Shown: positions 1 through 9,979 of the stretch, piece after piece
How positions within the stretch are numbered: the first letter of the stretch is position 1
How the letters are laid out: every line of letters begins with the position of its first letter
Source of the DNA: Roseiarcus sp050012775
Lineage (GTDB): Bacteria > Pseudomonadota > Alphaproteobacteria > Rhizobiales > Beijerinckiaceae
DNA length: 64,000 nt
Assembly: GCA_050012775.1 (NCBI GenBank)
Contig: JBEKGN010000014.1
Coordinates: 1-64,000 of the forward strand
Direction of reading: 5' to 3'
Made by a program: the position numbers and the translations under genes
Notes under the pieces: model-generated
The model's database searches: none
Told to the model about the DNA's origin: nothing
Seen by the model: only the letters and a program-made list of their open reading frames with translations

Positions 1-3000
1 CGGCGAAGCTCGCGCCATCCGCCAGCGCGCCGCCGCCCGAAAGCGTGATCGACAACGTATCCGTATCCGTCCCGCCGTTGTTGGCGTCGGCGATCGTCAC
101 GCCGGAGAATGGCGTAACCGGCGCTTCCGAGGTCGTGTCGGTGATCGTCGTCCCCGTAATCGTCGGCGCCACCGCCGGATCGCTGTCGATCACCGTGGTC
201 GCGCCGTCGACGATGGGGGTCGCGAAGGCGCTGCTCAAATCGCTCAGCGTGAAGCTTGTCGTCGCCGAGGTGTTGGGAACGCCGTCGACCGGGGTGAACG
301 ACAGCGCGTCGAGTTGGCTCGTGATCGCCGCCGCCGTTCCCGTCAGGCTGTAGCTGCCGTTCGAGCCGCTCAGGCCCGTTCCGCTCAGCGCGCCGCCGCC
401 CGAAAGCGTGATCGACAACGTATCCGTTTCCGTCCCGCCGTCGTTGGCGTCGGTAATCGTCACGCCGGCGAACGGCGTCACCGGCGCTTCCGAGGTCGTC
501 GTCTGACCCGCGACCGTCCCTGTAATCGTCGGGACAATCGCGGTCGCGGCGGTCAAAAGCACGCCGCCCGTGTTATCGGCGGCCACCGTGAAATTCGTCG
601 TGGCCGGATTGTTCAACGTGAAAGTTTCAGAGGCGGTCCCGTTCGTGACGGTCAGCGTGGATCCCGACACCGTCGCTGTGGTCGCGCCCGACTCGAATTG
701 CAGCCCGTCGAGATCGATTTGATCGCCAACGACGATGTTCGCGAGTGTGTTGGCGAACGCGGTCGCGCCGCTCGTCAATGTCGCGTCGAGTTGCAACAGC
801 GCCGAAGCCGAGCCGAAGGTGATCGCGCCTGTTCCCGCGGAATCGTTCGCGCCGAGTTCCAATGTGCCGGAGTCGAGCGTCGTGCCGCCGGTGAACGTGT
901 TCGCGCCGGTGAGTTCGGCGTCTCCCGCGCCGTCGATGACGAGACTGCCCGCGGCCGAACCGTCGACGATCGCGCCGCCGAAATCGGACGAAGTCGACGT
1001 CGTCGGATCAAGCGTCAGAACATGGCCGTTGAGCGCAACCGAAGTCGTGTTCGACGCATTGCTCGACAGGCTGGCCAAAGTATTGTTGGCGCCGAGCGCC
1101 AGTGTCGCAGTAGCGCCGCCGCCGACGCGGCCGAGGATCGCCCCGCTCGAATCTGCGACGGCATTGGCGATTCCGAGGGTCAGCGTGCCGGCTTCCACAT
1201 AAGTGGCGCCGGTGTAGGTCTGCACGGCTGTCAGCGTGACATTACCCGCCCCGTCCGTCGCGCTGTCGTCCTTGTCGAGCGAGCCGGCCCCGCTGATCAC
1301 CCCGCCGAATGCGCCCGAGGTCGTCTGGTCGAAATCAACCAAACTGCCGCTGGCGGCGCTGATGTCGTTGCCGATCGGAAGATTGGCCGTCGTAACGTCG
1401 AGGGTCGTGCCCGTCGTGAGAATGGTATTGCCGGTATAGCTATTGGCGCCGGTCAACTGCAAAGTGCCGGTGACGAGATCGAGCGAGCCGGCGCCCGAAA
1501 TCGAGCCGGCGTATTGGCCCTCGCTTTGCGCGAACTGCAATTGAGCGTTGTTGCTCAGGACGAAATTGGGCGCGCTGCCGGCGGTCGCGCTATTCGTCAG
1601 CGCGCCGGTCGCGACGCGCAGTTCGCCGCCAGTGGCGTCGATCGCGCTGCCCGCGACGAGCGTGAGAGTGGCGCCGGAGAGGTCGACGAGGCCAGACCCG
1701 GCCGTTACAATAGCGGGCGCCGTATCGGTCGTATTCGTGATCGTGCTCGACAATGTCGAGCTCTCGTTATTGGTCGTGTCGCCGATCGTCAGAGTGTCGC
1801 CGGCGCCGATATTGATCGCGCTTTTGCTGCCGATGCTGTTGAGCGTGGAGAAGGTCTGACTGGCGGTCAAATCCAAGATGGAATTGGATGGCTTGCTCTT
1901 GACGTCGCCCAATTCGACGCCAGCGATGTCATTGGCGAACACATTGGCCGCCGAGAGCGTCACCGTGCCGGAATCGATGGTGACGACGCCGCTGACATTG
2001 GCTGCCGTGCCGAGGTTCACCGCGCCGGATCCGGCGAAGGTCAGACCGTTGCCGCCGGTAATTTTCGATGAGATCGTCGCGCTTCCGCTCAGCCAGACGA
2101 CGCCTTGGCTGCCGCCGAAAGCCAATGTGCCGCCGTTGATCGCGCTGCCGTTGGCGAGAATGAGGCCGGCGTCGTCCGTGCCGTCGCCGATCGTCAGCGT
2201 GTTCGAGCCGAGCGAGATCGCGTAACCGTTGGTGTTGAGCGCATAGGCGGCGAGACTGCCGCTCGCGGTCGTGGTGGCCGCGAGTTCGACGACGTCGGAG
2301 CCGGTCGCGGCGCTGAGCGTCGTAGCGGCGCCGCTTTCCTGCACGTAGCCGTCGGCGCCATAGGTGACGAAATCATAGGGGCCGCTGCTGCTGCCCTCGT
2401 TGGTGACGATCCAGACCGGCGCGATGCCGTCGACGAGCGTCGCCGACGGTCCGTTGGAATACACCTGTTCCGTCGTGCCGAGCGCGCTCGCCGACGAGGG
2501 GTCGAGGACGAGCGTGTCCGAGGCCGCCGTTTGAAAGATGCCGTTGGTGAACGTCACCGATTCGGCGCCGCTGTAGGTCGTGCCGTTGGCGGTCCCGTCC
2601 AACTGCAAGGTCGACGTCTGCGAAATGGTCAAGTTGTTGAAGGTGATGGCGCCCGGCGTCGAACTGCTGTTCACGATCGCCAGCGTGCGCTTCACGTCGG
2701 TCAGCGAACCCCAGGCGGTGTCGTTGCCGTCGACGTCGATCTGGCTGCCGCCCTCGACGTTGATGTCGCGCTCGGACGCCGAGAACGATGCGCCCGTCTG
2801 CAGCGTGCCGCCGTTCAGTTCGACCTCGCCGATCTCGTCCGCCGGACCCGTCGTATTGCCGAGCGCGGCGTCGCTCATGACTTCGACGGTCGGTGTGCCG
2901 GTGTCGCCGATGATGACGTCGCCGTAAAAATCCGGGCTCGGCGTCGACAGGACGAGCGTTCCCGCGGTCGCGGTCTTGCCGCCGCCGCTGCTGAGGTCGT

Positions 3001-6000
3001 CGATGGTGAAAGCAGGAAAGCCGGCCGTCTCGCCGAGACCCAAATTGTCGTATCCCAGCGTGACGAGCTGCCCCTCCAGTTCCACGTAACTGCCGTTAAC
3101 GTTGACCGTCGCCGCTTCGTTGCCGACCGCGATTACACGGCTGGTCGTGAACGGGCTCGCGCTGGTGAATGCGCCCGCGGTCGTCCCGATCGTCAGCGTG
3201 CCGTTGCCTTCGCTCAGGCTGTTGAAAATAATGCCGTTGTCCGCTTGGACGGCCGCCGTGACATTGTCGGCGAAGCCCTCCGTGTCGAACGTCAGGCTGG
3301 CGTCGAAGGCGGCGTTGGATTCGGTCGGCGCGGCGCCGAGCGAACCATCGCCGGCGATGGCCAAAGTGCCGGCGAGGAAGGTCGTCCCGCCAATATAAGT
3401 ATTATCGGTGTTGGTGAGCGTGACGTCGTAGCCCCGGTCGGCGCCGACCTGCATGATGAGGCCGATATTCGGCGTATCGATATAGATTGGATTGGCCGTC
3501 GTCCCGGCGTTGATCTCGGTAATGCCGGTGAAGGTTCCGTTGCCGTCGATCGCGCCTTCCATCGAGCCATTGCCCGGCTCCGAATTGCCCAGCGTCGCAT
3601 TGCTGATCGAGGCGCTGATCACAACGTTTTGCGACAGGATGAAACCCGGCAATTGATAGGCGTAGACCGTGCCGGAGACATTCGGCAAAGTCGTGGTGCT
3701 CAAGGGATTGAGGTTCCATTGCGTCGCGAGCGCGATGTCGCCGGGCGACAGATAGGGAAGCCCGAGGCCGGCATCGGCGTCCTGATACGCGGCGGCCTCG
3801 GCGAAGTCGGAGTAAAGGCCCGGCATTTTGTCGAGACCCGGCGTCTTGGCGCCCGTCGCCCCGGTGATATTCGCGGTCGTCGTGAAGAGCTTCGAATCCT
3901 TTTGCTTCAGAATGCTGTATTCGAGGCCGCGATAGACGTTGCTCGTGAGGCCCGTCAGGGTCGCGGGGATGGGCGCGCCGGTCGTCGAATTGACGGTTTG
4001 CGGGACGCCGTCGTTCAGAGGCAGCAGCCAGTTGTTGGCCTCCATCTGCGCGATGAACTGCGTCTCCGAGTCCGAGGAGTAATTGGCGATGACATTGACG
4101 TAGACCGTCGGATCGGACGCGCCCCAGCTCGAATCGATCAAGGCGGTGAAGGTGTGATGCCCGTCGAGGAGATAGAGCTGTCCGCCCGGCCCGATCACGA
4201 CTGGCTCGATATCGCCCATCAGATCGGCTTCGAGCGCGGCGCTCGTCGTGAAGAGATCGAAGGCGGCGGCCTTGGCGTCGACCTCGGTGAAGCCTTCGTT
4301 CATCTGCGTCGGCGCGATGTCGTCGACCGCTACGCTATAAAGCGCAAGCGGCCCCGCCGAGATCGTGCTCGCCGTGCCCGAATTGTACGCTTGAAAGCCA
4401 AGATCGGAGGGAGCCGCGGAAGTTTCGAGATCGACGGCGCCGCCGGAGGTCACGAGCGACAGCGTGCTGCTCGTATAGGTCGACGTGCCGGCGAATATCA
4501 GCGTTTCGGCGCCGCTCGCGCCGCTAACTGTCACGACCTCGTCGCCGCCGCTGGTCGCAAACGACAGCGTTGCGTTTGAGCCGACGCCCGAGATCACGAT
4601 ATTGTCGGTCGAGGAGAACCCGGAGATCACCGCCTGCTCGCCATCCCCACTGCTGGCGATCGCAGCGATATCGAGCGTGTTGCCGCCGTCCGAGAACGTG
4701 AGCGAACCCGAGAGCGTGGCGGTCGGCGATTCCAATTCGACCACGCCGCCGCCGTCCAACACGATATTGCTCGCCACAGCGCCGCCGCCGATGGCGAGCG
4801 CGCCGCCGTCCTCCACGGTTTCGCTCGTGACTGTAGCGCCGGCGTCGACGGTCGCGCCGCCGTAGATCTGATCCCCGATCGCCGAACCCGCTGAAATCGT
4901 CTCGACGGCGCCGGCCAAGATGGCCGCCGCGTAATCGGCGCCGCCGCTGACGATGAGAGAGGCGCCGCTTTCGATGGTCGCGGCGGAGACGCTGCCGCCT
5001 TGTTCGACGATAAGGATATTGCGGGCGGCTTCGGTATAGGCGCCCGACGCGGTGGACGTCGTCACCGACGTCGCGCTGCTATATTCCAAATCGACGGCGC
5101 CGCCCGACGACGCGAGCGAGAGAGTGTTGCTGGTATAGGTCGACGTGCCGGAAAATATCAGCGTCTCGGCGCCGCTCGCGCCACCGACTGTCACGACCTC
5201 GTTGCCGCCACTGGTCGAAAACGACAGCGTCGGGTCGGCGCCGACGCCCGAGATCGCGATTTGGTCGGTGATCGAGAATCCGGAGATCACCGCCTGCTCG
5301 CCATCCCCGCCGCTAGCGATCGAAGCGATGCCGAGCGTGTTGCCGCCGTCCGAGAACGTCAGCGCACCCGAGAGGGTGGCCGTCGGCGACGCCAATTCGA
5401 CCACGCCGCCGCCGCTCAGCACGATATTGCTCGCCGCAGCGCCGCCGCTAAGGGCGAGCATGCCGCCGCTCAGCACGGTTTCGTCGCTGACAGCGCCGCC
5501 GTCGACGATCGCCGAGCCGTAGATCTGGTCGCCGGCGGCAGACCCGCCAGCGGAAACGGTCTCCGCGCCGCCCGCCGAAATGGTCGCCGAGACATCGGCG
5601 CCGCTGACGATCTCCATGCCGCCAGCGTCGACAATCGTCGCGCTTGCTGTGCCGCCGGATTGCACGGTGAGCGTCACATCGGCGCTGACGGTCAGGCCGT
5701 TCGACGTCGTACCGCTGCTGACGGTCAGCGTCGTCGGATTGGGGTTATATTCGAGGTCGACGCCGCTGCCCGCGTCCGCCGTCAAGAACAAAGTATTGTT
5801 ATTGTAAGTCGTCGTGCCGGAAAATATGAACGACTCGGCGGCGGCCGCGCCGCCACTCGTGCCGCTGATCGTGACCACCTCATTGCCGGCGCCGTTCACC
5901 GAATACGAGAGCGTCGCGCCTGTTGCACTGATCACCGTCACATCGATCTTGTCGGTGGACGAGAAGCCGGAGATCACGGCTTGGTCGCCAGTGCTCGTAG

Positions 6001-7393
6001 CATTGATTTTGGTGACCTCGAGCGTGTTGCCGCCTTCCTCGAAGGTCAGCGAACCACCTATCATTGCCTGAGGCGACGCCAAATCGAGAACGCCGCCGCC
6101 GCTCAGTGTCGTATTGTTCGCCTCATTGTCGGCGCCGCTGATGAAGAGCGTGCCACCGCTCAAAACCGTCGTGCCGATGGCGGAATCGCCGTTGAGCAGG
6201 TTCAACGTGCCGCCGTTCTCGACCGTCTCGCTGGTGAGGGTCGCCGAATTGCCGCTGATGGTCGACAAAGTGCCGAAGATCTGGTCGCCGGTCGCTGAAC
6301 CTCCCCCCAAAACCGTCTCGGCGCCATGCGCCGAAATGGTCGCCGCGCTATCGGCGCCGCCATTGATGGTGAGCGCGCCGCCACTCAGCACATTTTCACT
6401 CGTGACAGTGCCGCCTGCGCTGACGGTCGCATTGCCGGCGATCTGGTCGCCGGTCGCCGAACCCGCAGAAATCGTCTCCGTGCCGCCCGACGATATGACC
6501 GCGGCAGAATCGACGCCGCCGCTGATGGTGAGAAAGGCGCCGTTGTCGATGATTGGCGCGGAGACGCTGCCGCCCGCTTCGACGAGCAGCGTATTGCCGG
6601 AGGTTTCGGTATAGGCGCCCGACGCGGTGGAGGTCGTCACCGACGTCGTCGTGCCCGAAGCGGCGGGCGTGTATTCCAACACCTCGGCGCTCCCGGACGT
6701 CACCCACGACAGGGTCGAGTTGGTGTACTGCGAACCGGAAAACGTGAGCGTGTCGGTGACGCCGCCGCTCGAGATGGTCGCGATCTCGTGGCCGCCGCTG
6801 CTGGAAACCGCGACTGTCGTCGCCCCCGACACGACGATCTTGTCCGTGGACGAGAAACCTTCGATCGTCACGCCGCTGGTGGCTGCCGAGCTCAGCACCT
6901 TGTCGATTTGGAGCGTGTTGCTGCCGCCCTCGAAGGTGAGCGTACCGGCCAGCGTCGCGCCTGACGTCGCCAATTCGAGCGTGCCACCGCCGCTCAGGAC
7001 TGTATTGCTGGCGGTGTTGCCGCCGCTGATATAAAGCTTGCCGCCGCCGTCGACCGTCGTGCCGGTGGCGGCGCCTTTAATCAAGTCAATCGTGCCGCCG
7101 CTATGGACCGTTTCGTTGCTGACCGTCCCGGTGCTCGACCCGCTGGTGCTGCTGCTGCCAACGCTCATCGTGCCGTAGATTTGGTCTCCGGTCGCCGAGC
7201 CAGCAGCGTAAACTGACCCCGTGCCGCCCGACGAAATGGTCGCCGAATTATCGACGCCGCCGCTGACAACGAGCGAACCGCCGTTATCAATGATCGCCGA
7301 CGTGACGTTGCCGCCCGATGCGACGAGGAGTTCGTTGCCCGACGTTTCTGTATATACGCTTGTCGTGCTGGTCGTTACCGATGTCGTCGTCAT
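1..7393 (-). CDS. Giant strand-loop-strand repeat surface protein (adhesin-like), C-terminus outside window
   Basis: I translated the minus strand from the ATG at 7393 to base 1 without meeting a stop, so at least 2,464 residues are encoded and the 3' end is missing. A purine-rich GGTGGGG lies just before the ATG. There is no Sec signal peptide; the N-terminus is Thr/Ser-rich. Residues 1-1000 form four modules of AIDA-type repeats (SGG.. and SATGDQI motifs). Residues about 1015-1226 look like a ParB/Srx-type domain with DGHH at 1077-1080. Then come beta-strand repeats of the autotransporter-associated kind (GGTTFLAGTLAI, GGTTLDSGTLEL), and finally 121-residue tandem repeats. It lies 48 bases after an O-heptosyltransferase, so it is probably heptosylated. 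Whether it leaves by type V or type I secretion cannot be decided without the C-terminus; the absent signal peptide favours type I. Confidence 0.85.
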   Translation of the reverse strand, partial: MTTTSVTTSTTSVYTETSGNELLVASGGNVTSAIIDNGGSLVVSGGVDNSATISSGGTGSVYAAGSATGDQIYGTMSVGSSSTSGSSTGTVSNETVHSGGTIDLIKGAATGTTVDGGGKLYISGGNTASNTVLSGGGTLELATSGATLAGTLTFEGGSNTLQIDKVLSSAATSGVTIEGFSSTDKIVVSGATTVAVSSSGGHEIATISSGGVTDTLTFSGSQYTNSTLSWVTSGSAEVLEYTPAASGTTTSVTTSTASGAYTETSGNTLLVEAGGSVSAPIIDNGAFLTISGGVDSAAVISSGGTETISAGSATGDQIAGNATVSAGGTVTSENVLSGGALTINGGADSAATISAHGAETVLGGGSATGDQIFGTLSTISGNSATLTSETVENGGTLNLLNGDSAIGTTVLSGGTLFISGADNEANNTTLSGGGVLDLASPQAMIGGSLTFEEGGNTLEVTKINATSTGDQAVISGFSSTDKIDVTVISATGATLSYSVNGAGNEVVTISGTSGGAAAAESFIFSGTTTYNNNTLFLTADAGSGVDLEYNPNPTTLTVSSGTTSNGLTVSADVTLTVQSGGTASATIVDAGGMEIVSGADVSATISAGGAETVSAGGSAAGDQIYGSAIVDGGAVSDETVLSGGMLALSGGAAASNIVLSGGGVVELASPTATLSGALTFSDGGNTLGIASIASGGDGEQAVISGFSITDQIAISGVGADPTLSFSTSGGNEVVTVGGASGAETLIFSGTSTYTSNTLSLASSGGAVDLEYSSATSVTTSTASGAYTEAARNILIVEQGGSVSAATIESGASLIVSGGADYAAAILAGAVETISAGSAIGDQIYGGATVDAGATVTSETVEDGGALAIGGGAVASNIVLDGGGVVELESPTATLSGSLTFSDGGNTLDIAAIASSGDGEQAVISGFSSTDNIVISGVGSNATLSFATSGGDEVVTVSGASGAETLIFAGTSTYTSSTLSLVTSGGAVDLETSAAPSDLGFQAYNSGTASTISAGPLALYSVAVDDIAPTQMNEGFTEVDAKAAAFDLFTTSAALEADLMGDIEPVVIGPGGQLYLLDGHHTFTALIDSSWGASDPTVYVNVIANYSSDSETQFIAQMEANNWLLPLNDGVPQTVNSTTGAPIPATLTGLTSNVYRGLEYSILKQKDSKLFTTTANITGATGAKTPGLDKMPGLYSDFAEAAAYQDADAGLGLPYLSPGDIALATQWNLNPLSTTTLPNVSGTVYAYQLPGFILSQNVVISASISNATLGNSEPGNGSMEGAIDGNGTFTGITEINAGTTANPIYIDTPNIGLIMQVGADRGYDVTLTNTDNTYIGGTTFLAGTLAIAGDGSLGAAPTESNAAFDASLTFDTEGFADNVTAAVQADNGIIFNSLSEGNGTLTIGTTAGAFTSASPFTTSRVIAVGNEAATVNVNGSYVELEGQLVTLGYDNLGLGETAGFPAFTIDDLSSGGGKTATAGTLVLSTPSPDFYGDVIIGDTGTPTVEVMSDAALGNTTGPADEIGEVELNGGTLQTGASFSASERDINVEGGSQIDVDGNDTAWGSLTDVKRTLAIVNSSSTPGAITFNNLTISQTSTLQLDGTANGTTYSGAESVTFTNGIFQTAASDTLVLDPSSASALGTTEQVYSNGPSATLVDGIAPVWIVTNEGSSSGPYDFVTYGADGYVQESGAATTLSAATGSDVVELAATTTASGSLAAYALNTNGYAISLGSNTLTIGDGTDDAGLILANGSAINGGTLAFGGSQGVVWLSGSATISSKITGGNGLTFAGSGAVNLGTAANVSGVVTIDSGTVTLSAANVFANDIAGVELGDVKSKPSNSILDLTASQTFSTLNSIGSKSAINIGAGDTLTIGDTTNNESSTLSSTITNTTDTAPAIVTAGSGLVDLSGATLTLVAGSAIDATGGELRVATGALTNSATAGSAPNFVLSNNAQLQFAQSEGQYAGSISGAGSLDLVTGTLQLTGANSYTGNTILTTGTTLDVTTANLPIGNDISAASGSLVDFDQTTSGAFGGVISGAGSLDKDDSATDGAGNVTLTAVQTYTGATYVEAGTLTLGIANAVADSSGAILGRVGGGATATLALGANNTLASLSSNASNTTSVALNGHVLTLDPTTSTSSDFGGAIVDGSAAGSLVIDGAGDAELTGANTFTGGTTLDSGTLELGANDSAGTGAITFGSASALLQLDATLTSGATAFANTLANIVVGDQIDLDGLQFESGATTATVSGSTLTVTNGTASETFTLNNPATTNFTVAADNTGGVLLTAATAIVPTITGTVAGQTTTSEAPVTPFAGVTITDANDGGTETDTLSITLSGGGALSGTGLSGSNGSYSLTGTAAAITSQLDALSFTPVDGVPNTSATTSFTLSDLSSAFATPIVDGATTVIDSDPAVAPTITGTTITDTTSEAPVTPFSGVTIADANNGGTDTDTLSITLSGGGALADGASFA
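28..505 (-). repeat. 363-base tandem repeat near the adhesin C-terminal part
   Basis: The stretch 28-142 is nearly repeated at 391-505, a period of 363 bases or 121 codons. The encoded unit contains TSEAPVTPF, GVTI.DAN.GGT.TDTLSI and SGGGAL. Such units are common in large exported repeat proteins of alphaproteobacteria. The array continues past base 1, so the copy number is unknown. Confidence 0.8.
4400..7393 (-). repeat. Four strand-loop-strand modules in the adhesin gene
   Basis: Four diverged modules follow one another: about 7393-6654, 6653-5736, 5735-5077 and 5076-4400. Each has a first half of short SGG/NGG repeats and a second half with the order GGNTL, ISGFSSTDKI, GAETLIFSGT, and VDLEY. 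Modules three and four are close at DNA level with an offset of about 660 bases, for example around 4438-4570 against 5098-5230. The first halves match the strand-loop-strand repeats that are substrates of autotransporter heptosyltransferases. Confidence 0.8.
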
Positions 7394-7441
7394 AGCGCCC
7401 CACCCGAAACAGAGAGAAAACTTAAGCTGTTAGCGACCGGG

Positions 7442-9001
7442 TCATGTCGGCGCGCTATGCGAGCCGAAGCTCGGAATTGCCTCTATTACCCGCATCACCT
7501 GCGCCGATGTGATCAGCCGCGTGCATTCGAACTGCCGCGGCGTATTGGCGTGGCGCGGGCACCACAAGAAGTCCTTGTGGTCGAAACAGTGCTTGGGATC
7601 GTTCCAGCAGCCATTGCAGGTGTGCCAGTTGATCACCCGATAGGGCGTCGTGAACTCGGTGGTCGGATGGCTGAAGCCCGAGATCAGCACCGCGGGGCAT
7701 CCGGCCGCCCAGGCGAGCCAGGACAGGCCGCTCGACAAGCCGACGAAAAGCGAGGCGTGCTTGAGCCAGCGGGCCGCTTCGCTGAGCGGGCGGCCCGTCT
7801 CGTCCTCGACGCCGTGCGGGATATGCGTCCACATGATCCCGGAGCCGTGCACGGGCTTCTGATCGATGCAGACGACCCGATAGCCGCGCCCCTTCAGAAA
7901 GGCGACGACGTCGCGCCAACCGTTCGGATTGTTCCAATACTTGGCCCCGCTGGTGGCTTGCACGGCGATCACCGCATAGGGCTCCGCGATCGGCCGGCTG
8001 TCGTCGGGCAAAGCGAGGCGCGGCGGCTTTTCCTCGAGATCGACGCCGAGAATATACGCGGCGGTGCGGTGCAGACCGACAAAACGAAAATCGGTCGGCT
8101 GATGTTCGCAAGCGGCGTCGGTGAAGAACAGGCCGAGGCAATAAGTGGCGTAGGCGCTCTCGGCGAGTTTTTGCGCCGCCACTTCCTCCGGCGCCACGAA
8201 GCGAATGTCGGGATAGGCGTCGCGCAGCAGCGCGATAATGGCCGGCGCCATGACGCAGGTGACGCGGCAGCCTGGGTGGCGCGCGCCGAAGCGGGCGGCG
8301 TAGGAGAACCAGGCGATGGAATCGCCGAGCGTGCCGACCGGAAACTGGATCAGCACCTCACGCTCCGAGGCGTCGTATTGGTGATTAAGCACGAGGCGCG
8401 GCTCGGTCCGGCCCTCCTCGATCGACCAGACCTCGATGGAAAAGCGCACATACCAACGCTTCGAGGAGCGGATCAACGCGCCCTTGTTCTCGGTCTCGAA
8501 CAAAATATTGCCGGTGTCGAGATCGCGCAGCCTCGCTCGCCAAGACCCATGTTCCCTGGGAGGCAGAAGGACGCGGCAGCCCTGGTTGAAGTCGAAGAAT
8601 ATTCCCTCGGCGCCGGTCTGGGTCGGCCTGTCCGCGGGTTGCGGATAGTTTCCCTTGATTGGCGCAGCGGCGTCGCCCGATCCCGCCGGCGGCGCGGACA
8701 CAGCCTTTTCGCCGGCCGTCGCCGCAACGACGGTATCATCCGCCGGCCCGTCGATAACCCGGCTGAGTCCCGGAGCCGGCGAAGCCAGGCCGATGGAGGT
8801 CAGCGAACCATGCTCCTGCTCGACGCCGCCCATTCCGGGCGTCGCGCCCATCAACGCAATGTCTTCGAGAACGATCGGGGGAACCCGGTTGTCGGCGTTG
8901 ACGATCGAATCCGCTACGGCGCCTTCGTCATAGACGTCGCCAAGGAGATCATCAGGAGCGAGATCATCAACCATCAACCCAACTGCACCGACTGCATACA
9001 A
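7442..9001 (-). CDS. Autotransporter strand-loop-strand O-heptosyltransferase (BAHT family)
   Basis: Transfers heptose from ADP-heptose to Ser/Thr of strand-loop-strand repeat proteins in the cytoplasm (family of TibC and Aah). Seen here: GIFFDFNQGCRV near residue 132, the conserved RDLDTGNILFETE stretch, a GT-B glycosyltransferase core (FPVGTLGDSIAWFSY; SSGLSWLAWAAGCP), and near the end a cysteine cluster C462-X2-C465-X15-C481-X11-C493 corresponding to the family's iron-binding finger. The longest frame starts at a TTG (9001); an ATG at 8974 is an alternative. Residues 1-130 are acidic, Ala/Gly-rich and not conserved to my knowledge. The adhesin gene starts 48 bases downstream on the same strand, so one transcript and an enzyme/substrate pair are likely. 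Confidence 0.9.
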   Translation of the reverse strand: MYAVGAVGLMVDDLAPDDLLGDVYDEGAVADSIVNADNRVPPIVLEDIALMGATPGMGGVEQEHGSLTSIGLASPAPGLSRVIDGPADDTVVAATAGEKAVSAPPAGSGDAAAPIKGNYPQPADRPTQTGAEGIFFDFNQGCRVLLPPREHGSWRARLRDLDTGNILFETENKGALIRSSKRWYVRFSIEVWSIEEGRTEPRLVLNHQYDASEREVLIQFPVGTLGDSIAWFSYAARFGARHPGCRVTCVMAPAIIALLRDAYPDIRFVAPEEVAAQKLAESAYATYCLGLFFTDAACEHQPTDFRFVGLHRTAAYILGVDLEEKPPRLALPDDSRPIAEPYAVIAVQATSGAKYWNNPNGWRDVVAFLKGRGYRVVCIDQKPVHGSGIMWTHIPHGVEDETGRPLSEAARWLKHASLFVGLSSGLSWLAWAAGCPAVLISGFSHPTTEFTTPYRVINWHTCNGCWNDPKHCFDHKDFLWCPRHANTPRQFECTRLITSAQVMRVIEAIPSFGSHSAPT

Positions 9002-9265
9002 TGATTGCCGCAGCGTTAATGCAAGAGAACTACAGTTTTATGACGAAATTTACCTCTCTTTTTCTTTCCGCACGGCGCCGCAGGCGTACAAGTGTGGGGG
9101 AATCAAAACGTATCAAAATGGAGCATTTCGCAGTAAATCGAAGCGTGGCGAAAATGCTTCGAAATGCTTCGAGCGCTCAGCGAGTCGAGGCTATGGATTC
9201 GTCCTCGATGATGCTGGATCAAACAGCGCCGGCGACGTCGTTTCGATCGGAAACCGCTCTGGGCC
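9002..9265. other. Intergenic region upstream of the heptosyltransferase
   Basis: No gene seen. It is less GC-rich than its surroundings near 9020-9170 and includes a short direct repeat (ATGCTTCGAA followed by ATGCTTCGAG around 9150-9170). It should contain the promoter of the heptosyltransferase/adhesin pair and the terminator of the zwf-pgl genes, but I could not assign either. Confidence 0.4.

Positions 9266-9975
<710 letters not shown>

Positions 9976-9979
<4 letters not shown>

Noticed and set aside
314..6298. Long plus-strand open frames across the adhesin region (314-2071, 2105-4579, 5000-6298)
   Set aside because: Their translations are Arg/Gly/Asp-rich and without motifs, whereas the minus strand reads as a continuous, motif-rich repeat protein. 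They are antisense shadows of high-GC coding DNA.
28..7393. CRISPR-like or satellite array
   Set aside because: Repeats are in phase, long, diverged and encode protein modules; there are no short identical repeats with unique spacers.
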